A DNA stretch of 64,000 nucleotides from assembly GCF_000427405.1 (NCBI RefSeq), contig NZ_KE386491.1:3317290-3381289 (forward strand), in the 5' to 3' direction. The position numbers were made by a program, and so were the translations under genes. This document shows, piece by piece, positions 62,057-64,000 of the stretch (its first letter is position 1; the number at the start of each line of letters is the position of its first letter). The notes beneath the pieces were generated by a model. The model ran no database searches. It worked only from the letters and a program-made list of their open reading frames with translations, and was not told the origin of the DNA. The stretch is from Flectobacillus major DSM 103. Its GTDB lineage: Bacteria; Bacteroidota; Bacteroidia; Cytophagales; Spirosomataceae.

Positions 62057-62875
62057 CTATAATGGTTTATTGATAACTTGAAAAAATTCATTGATATTTC
62101 TGTCGTGCTTCTGCCCCATTACGGTCATGGTTTCAATTGTATTGACACTTCCATATATCTTCGAGATAAAATTATTGGTTTTATTAAAGTAAATTTTTGC
62201 CTGATACGTAAGTCGTTTGCCCTCTGATTGAGCCTGTAGCGACTCGCCCGAATTAGGACTAACCGTATCGCCACTCGAAGGAACAGTATCTTGTTTTAAT
62301 AATTTGGGTCTTGCAGAACCTTGCAATGTTATCGTGCTATCTCCATCAAAGACATATTGGTTGATATAAATATATTCGTCTGTTTGAAGAGTATCTATCC
62401 ACCCCTTTGCAGCATAGTCTTTGATAAATATTCCCGATAATTGTTGAATAGGGTTCATCATAGGTAGTTTTGCCAACCACATATTACTGGTAATATCACG
62501 TTTACTATTTTGGGTTAACTTCAGTTTGATAGGCTTGTCAACATGCTCTAAATAGTTTTCCAAGGCACTTTTCTCAATATCATTATTAGGGAATGGCCTA
62601 TCGGTATCAATATCCATACTTGTCATAGCGGTTTTACTTTTTTGTCTTACTCGCTTAATTTTCAAGTTCAGCTCATTCGAGTTCTTTATTTCTACCAATC
62701 TGGTGTATTCAATCTTGATAGTTTCGTTATCTACATTAGGCTCAAACGGCTTTTTGGCATAAACTACTTTACTTTCAAACGACTTTCCACTACATGTTTT
62801 CAGATAATCTTGCGCGTTGATGTTATGTGAAATAAAAAGATAGATGAAGAATATGTAATTTTTAAAAGATTTCAT
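62057..62875 (-). CDS. GLPGLI family secreted protein
   Basis: 272 residues with a signal peptide (SFKNYIFFIYLFISHNINAQ). A GLPGLI-type core is suggested by the late segment KDYAAKGWIDTLQTDEYIYINQYVFDGDSTI and the C-terminal QAKIYFNKTNNFISKIYGSVNTIETMTVMGQK, although the name-giving GLPGLI string is not present. Family function is unknown. It lies divergently beside a small secreted protein and a TonB-receptor-like gene. Confidence 0.55.
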   Translation of the reverse strand: MKSFKNYIFFIYLFISHNINAQDYLKTCSGKSFESKVVYAKKPFEPNVDNETIKIEYTRLVEIKNSNELNLKIKRVRQKSKTAMTSMDIDTDRPFPNNDIEKSALENYLEHVDKPIKLKLTQNSKRDITSNMWLAKLPMMNPIQQLSGIFIKDYAAKGWIDTLQTDEYIYINQYVFDGDSTITLQGSARPKLLKQDTVPSSGDTVSPNSGESLQAQSEGKRLTYQAKIYFNKTNNFISKIYGSVNTIETMTVMGQKHDRNINEFFQVINKPL

Positions 62876-62992
62876 ACCAATTATTTATTTTAATTTTTTT
62901 CTTGCAAATTAGGCAAAAAATAAACAGATTTACAAGTTGGGTTATGTTTTTTCTATTTTCAATTTTTGTTTAAACTTTTAACTTTAAATTTT

Positions 62993-63280
62993 ATGAAAAA
63001 GATAGTCTCTATATTTTTATTTATTATAGCTTCAAGTTTAGGAGCTTTCGCAAACGAGGTTTCTACACCAAATTCAAATTTAGTGTATGAAGGGCTTTCT
63101 GCTAATGATTGGCAGTTATCTAGTTTTTTTGAAGCCCCTACAGTTAGTGGGCTAAATCTTGTTTGTGGTTACAGCGGTGTAATTACAGACAAATCTACAG
63201 GTGAAGTAGTAGGTCATTGGTATAGTTCGTGTGTACATGCACAGCCGACAATAATAATCGTTTGGTGCGAAGAAGTGTAA
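62993..63280 (+). CDS. Small secreted cysteine-containing protein (95 aa)
   Basis: 95 residues from the ATG at 62993 (the open frame has a TTG at 62966). Signal peptide MKKIVSIFLFIIASSLGAFA. The mature part of about 75 residues has cysteines in LVCGYSGVITDKSTGEV, YSSCVHAQ and VWCEEV, and ends there. It could be a disulfide-stabilised secreted peptide. The outer-membrane receptor-like gene starts 42 bases later on the same strand, so co-transcription is likely. Confidence 0.68.
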   Translation: MKKIVSIFLFIIASSLGAFANEVSTPNSNLVYEGLSANDWQLSSFFEAPTVSGLNLVCGYSGVITDKSTGEVVGHWYSSCVHAQPTIIIVWCEEV

Positions 63281-63322
63281 AATAAGTACCATACAGAATT
63301 TATATAACCCAACAAAACTTAC

Positions 63323-64000
63323 ATGAAGTACCTTTTTATTTTTACCCTATTTTTTATTTCGCTCGACGGAATAGCCCAAATTTATGCTGACAAAATCATT
63401 GAATTAGACCCTGTTTGGGTAAAAGGAAAAAGAAAACGCATTGTAGTGTCGGGCGATACTGTAATTATCAGAACAAACGATTTGGCTACCAAACCCCATT
63501 CTGATGCTTCGGATATATTCAATCAAATTCCAGGGTTATATATAGAGAATGGTAACGTTTCAATTTTTGGCAGTACAATTAATCAACTAACTGTTGATGG
63601 GAAACGTATATTTGGTGGAGTCCCTATCATTACCTTGAATAGCCTAAAGGCCAATATGATTCAGCAGATCGAAATCATAGAACGAATCAATGAATTTGGA
63701 ACAGTTGAAAAAACCGTCAATTTGAAATTAAAAGAAGATAGGAAAAAAGGTGGATTTGGTGATATTTCGTGGGGACTAGGCACTGAACAAAGGAATATTG
63801 CAAAAGCAAAATACAATAGATTAGGAACGCACAGTTATGCAAACTTTTTCTTGAATGCTAATAACCTCAATGAACAAGGACTTGACACCAAAGATATTGA
63901 GCGTTTAGTAAATGGTATGGTCAGAAACCAAACTAATAACAATACCATTATGGGTTTGTACGACAATGAAAATGGGCAGACCTCTGAAAATTTACAAAAA
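63323..64000 (+). CDS. TonB-dependent-receptor-like outer-membrane protein (3' end outside the window)
   Basis: The ATG at 63323 opens a frame with no stop to the window end (226 codons). Signal peptide MKYLFIFTLFFISLDGIAQ. A plug-like domain follows: VVSGDTVIIRTNDLATKPHSDASDIFNQIPGLYIENGNVSIFGSTINQLTVDGKRIFGG, a pattern seen in TonB-receptor plugs and in outer membrane beta-barrel family proteins without the carboxypeptidase-like domain. Then VNLKLKEDRKKGGFGDISWGLGTEQR leads into barrel strands. Substrate unknown; perhaps linked to the small secreted protein upstream. Confidence 0.82.
   Translation, partial: MKYLFIFTLFFISLDGIAQIYADKIIELDPVWVKGKRKRIVVSGDTVIIRTNDLATKPHSDASDIFNQIPGLYIENGNVSIFGSTINQLTVDGKRIFGGVPIITLNSLKANMIQQIEIIERINEFGTVEKTVNLKLKEDRKKGGFGDISWGLGTEQRNIAKAKYNRLGTHSYANFFLNANNLNEQGLDTKDIERLVNGMVRNQTNNNTIMGLYDNENGQTSENLQK

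Overview
The window looks like the chromosome of a Bacteroidota bacterium of the order Cytophagales (a Spirosomataceae-like genome is my guess). The evidence is an AT-rich genome without clear Shine-Dalgarno sites, GLPGLI, GIN-domain and DUF6249 proteins, a Bacteroidetes-type secreted YD-repeat/RHS protein, a gliding-bacterium style S9 peptidase and an NtrC/NtrY-type pair. I saw no rRNA, tRNA, CRISPR array or transposase.

Layout. (a) 0.3-18.3 kb is mainly housekeeping: an MFS exporter, a sigma-54 two-component pair whose regulator is split by a one-base frameshift, a CBS/CorC membrane protein, uvrA, a type II restriction-modification pair, anmK, a GIN-domain secreted protein, gamma-carbonic-anhydrase-like and HIT proteins, gpsA and an S9 peptidase. 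Three copies of a palindromic, inverted-repeat-ended intergenic element lie between 13.2 and 18.7 kb. (b) 18.9-38.8 kb is a polymorphic-toxin island. One full-length secreted RHS protein (2154 aa) ends in an M23 peptidase warhead and is followed by its probable immunity gene (DUF4348-like). Downstream come seven start-less cassettes, each made of an RHS-core fragment, a different C-terminal warhead and, for the first six, a small secreted or membrane immunity-like gene. Visible warhead signatures are an L,D-transpeptidase-like HxnGCxGL, an HEKQH zincin, an AHG/NIC clan-CD-like cysteine peptidase, a THSRGG lipase, a JAB HTHPSG metalloprotease (frameshifted), a DUF3238-like domain and a truncated domain. 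This looks like a silent stock of alternative toxin tips for the single expressed RHS gene. (c) 38.8-58.9 kb begins with an AlkD-like gene and then holds a full nitrate assimilation cluster: NarX/NarL-like sensor and regulator, nirD, nirB, cobA (SUMT for siroheme), narK-type nitrate transporter, an alginate-export-type porin, an NrtABD-type ABC importer, a fused nitrate reductase (Mo-bisMGD, FAD and BFD domains in one chain) and an unusual ferredoxin-like/rubredoxin protein. (d) 58.9-64 kb holds an ECF sigma/anti-sigma pair, a DUF6249 membrane protein, a beta-barrel protein, a GLPGLI protein, a small secreted Cys-containing protein and the start of a TonB-receptor-like outer-membrane protein that runs off the window.

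Two signals stand out. The first is the RHS tip-switching array with envelope-directed warheads. The second is a set of four RNA hairpins, all with the same TGGGGG hexaloop on unrelated, base-pair-preserving stems, located in front of narK (two in tandem), the porin gene and nrtA. Each of these three leaders also carries the 11-mer AAAACTCTGTT just downstream. Together they suggest an undescribed structured leader-RNA regulon for nitrate uptake. All function calls come from reading motifs by eye; no database search was run.
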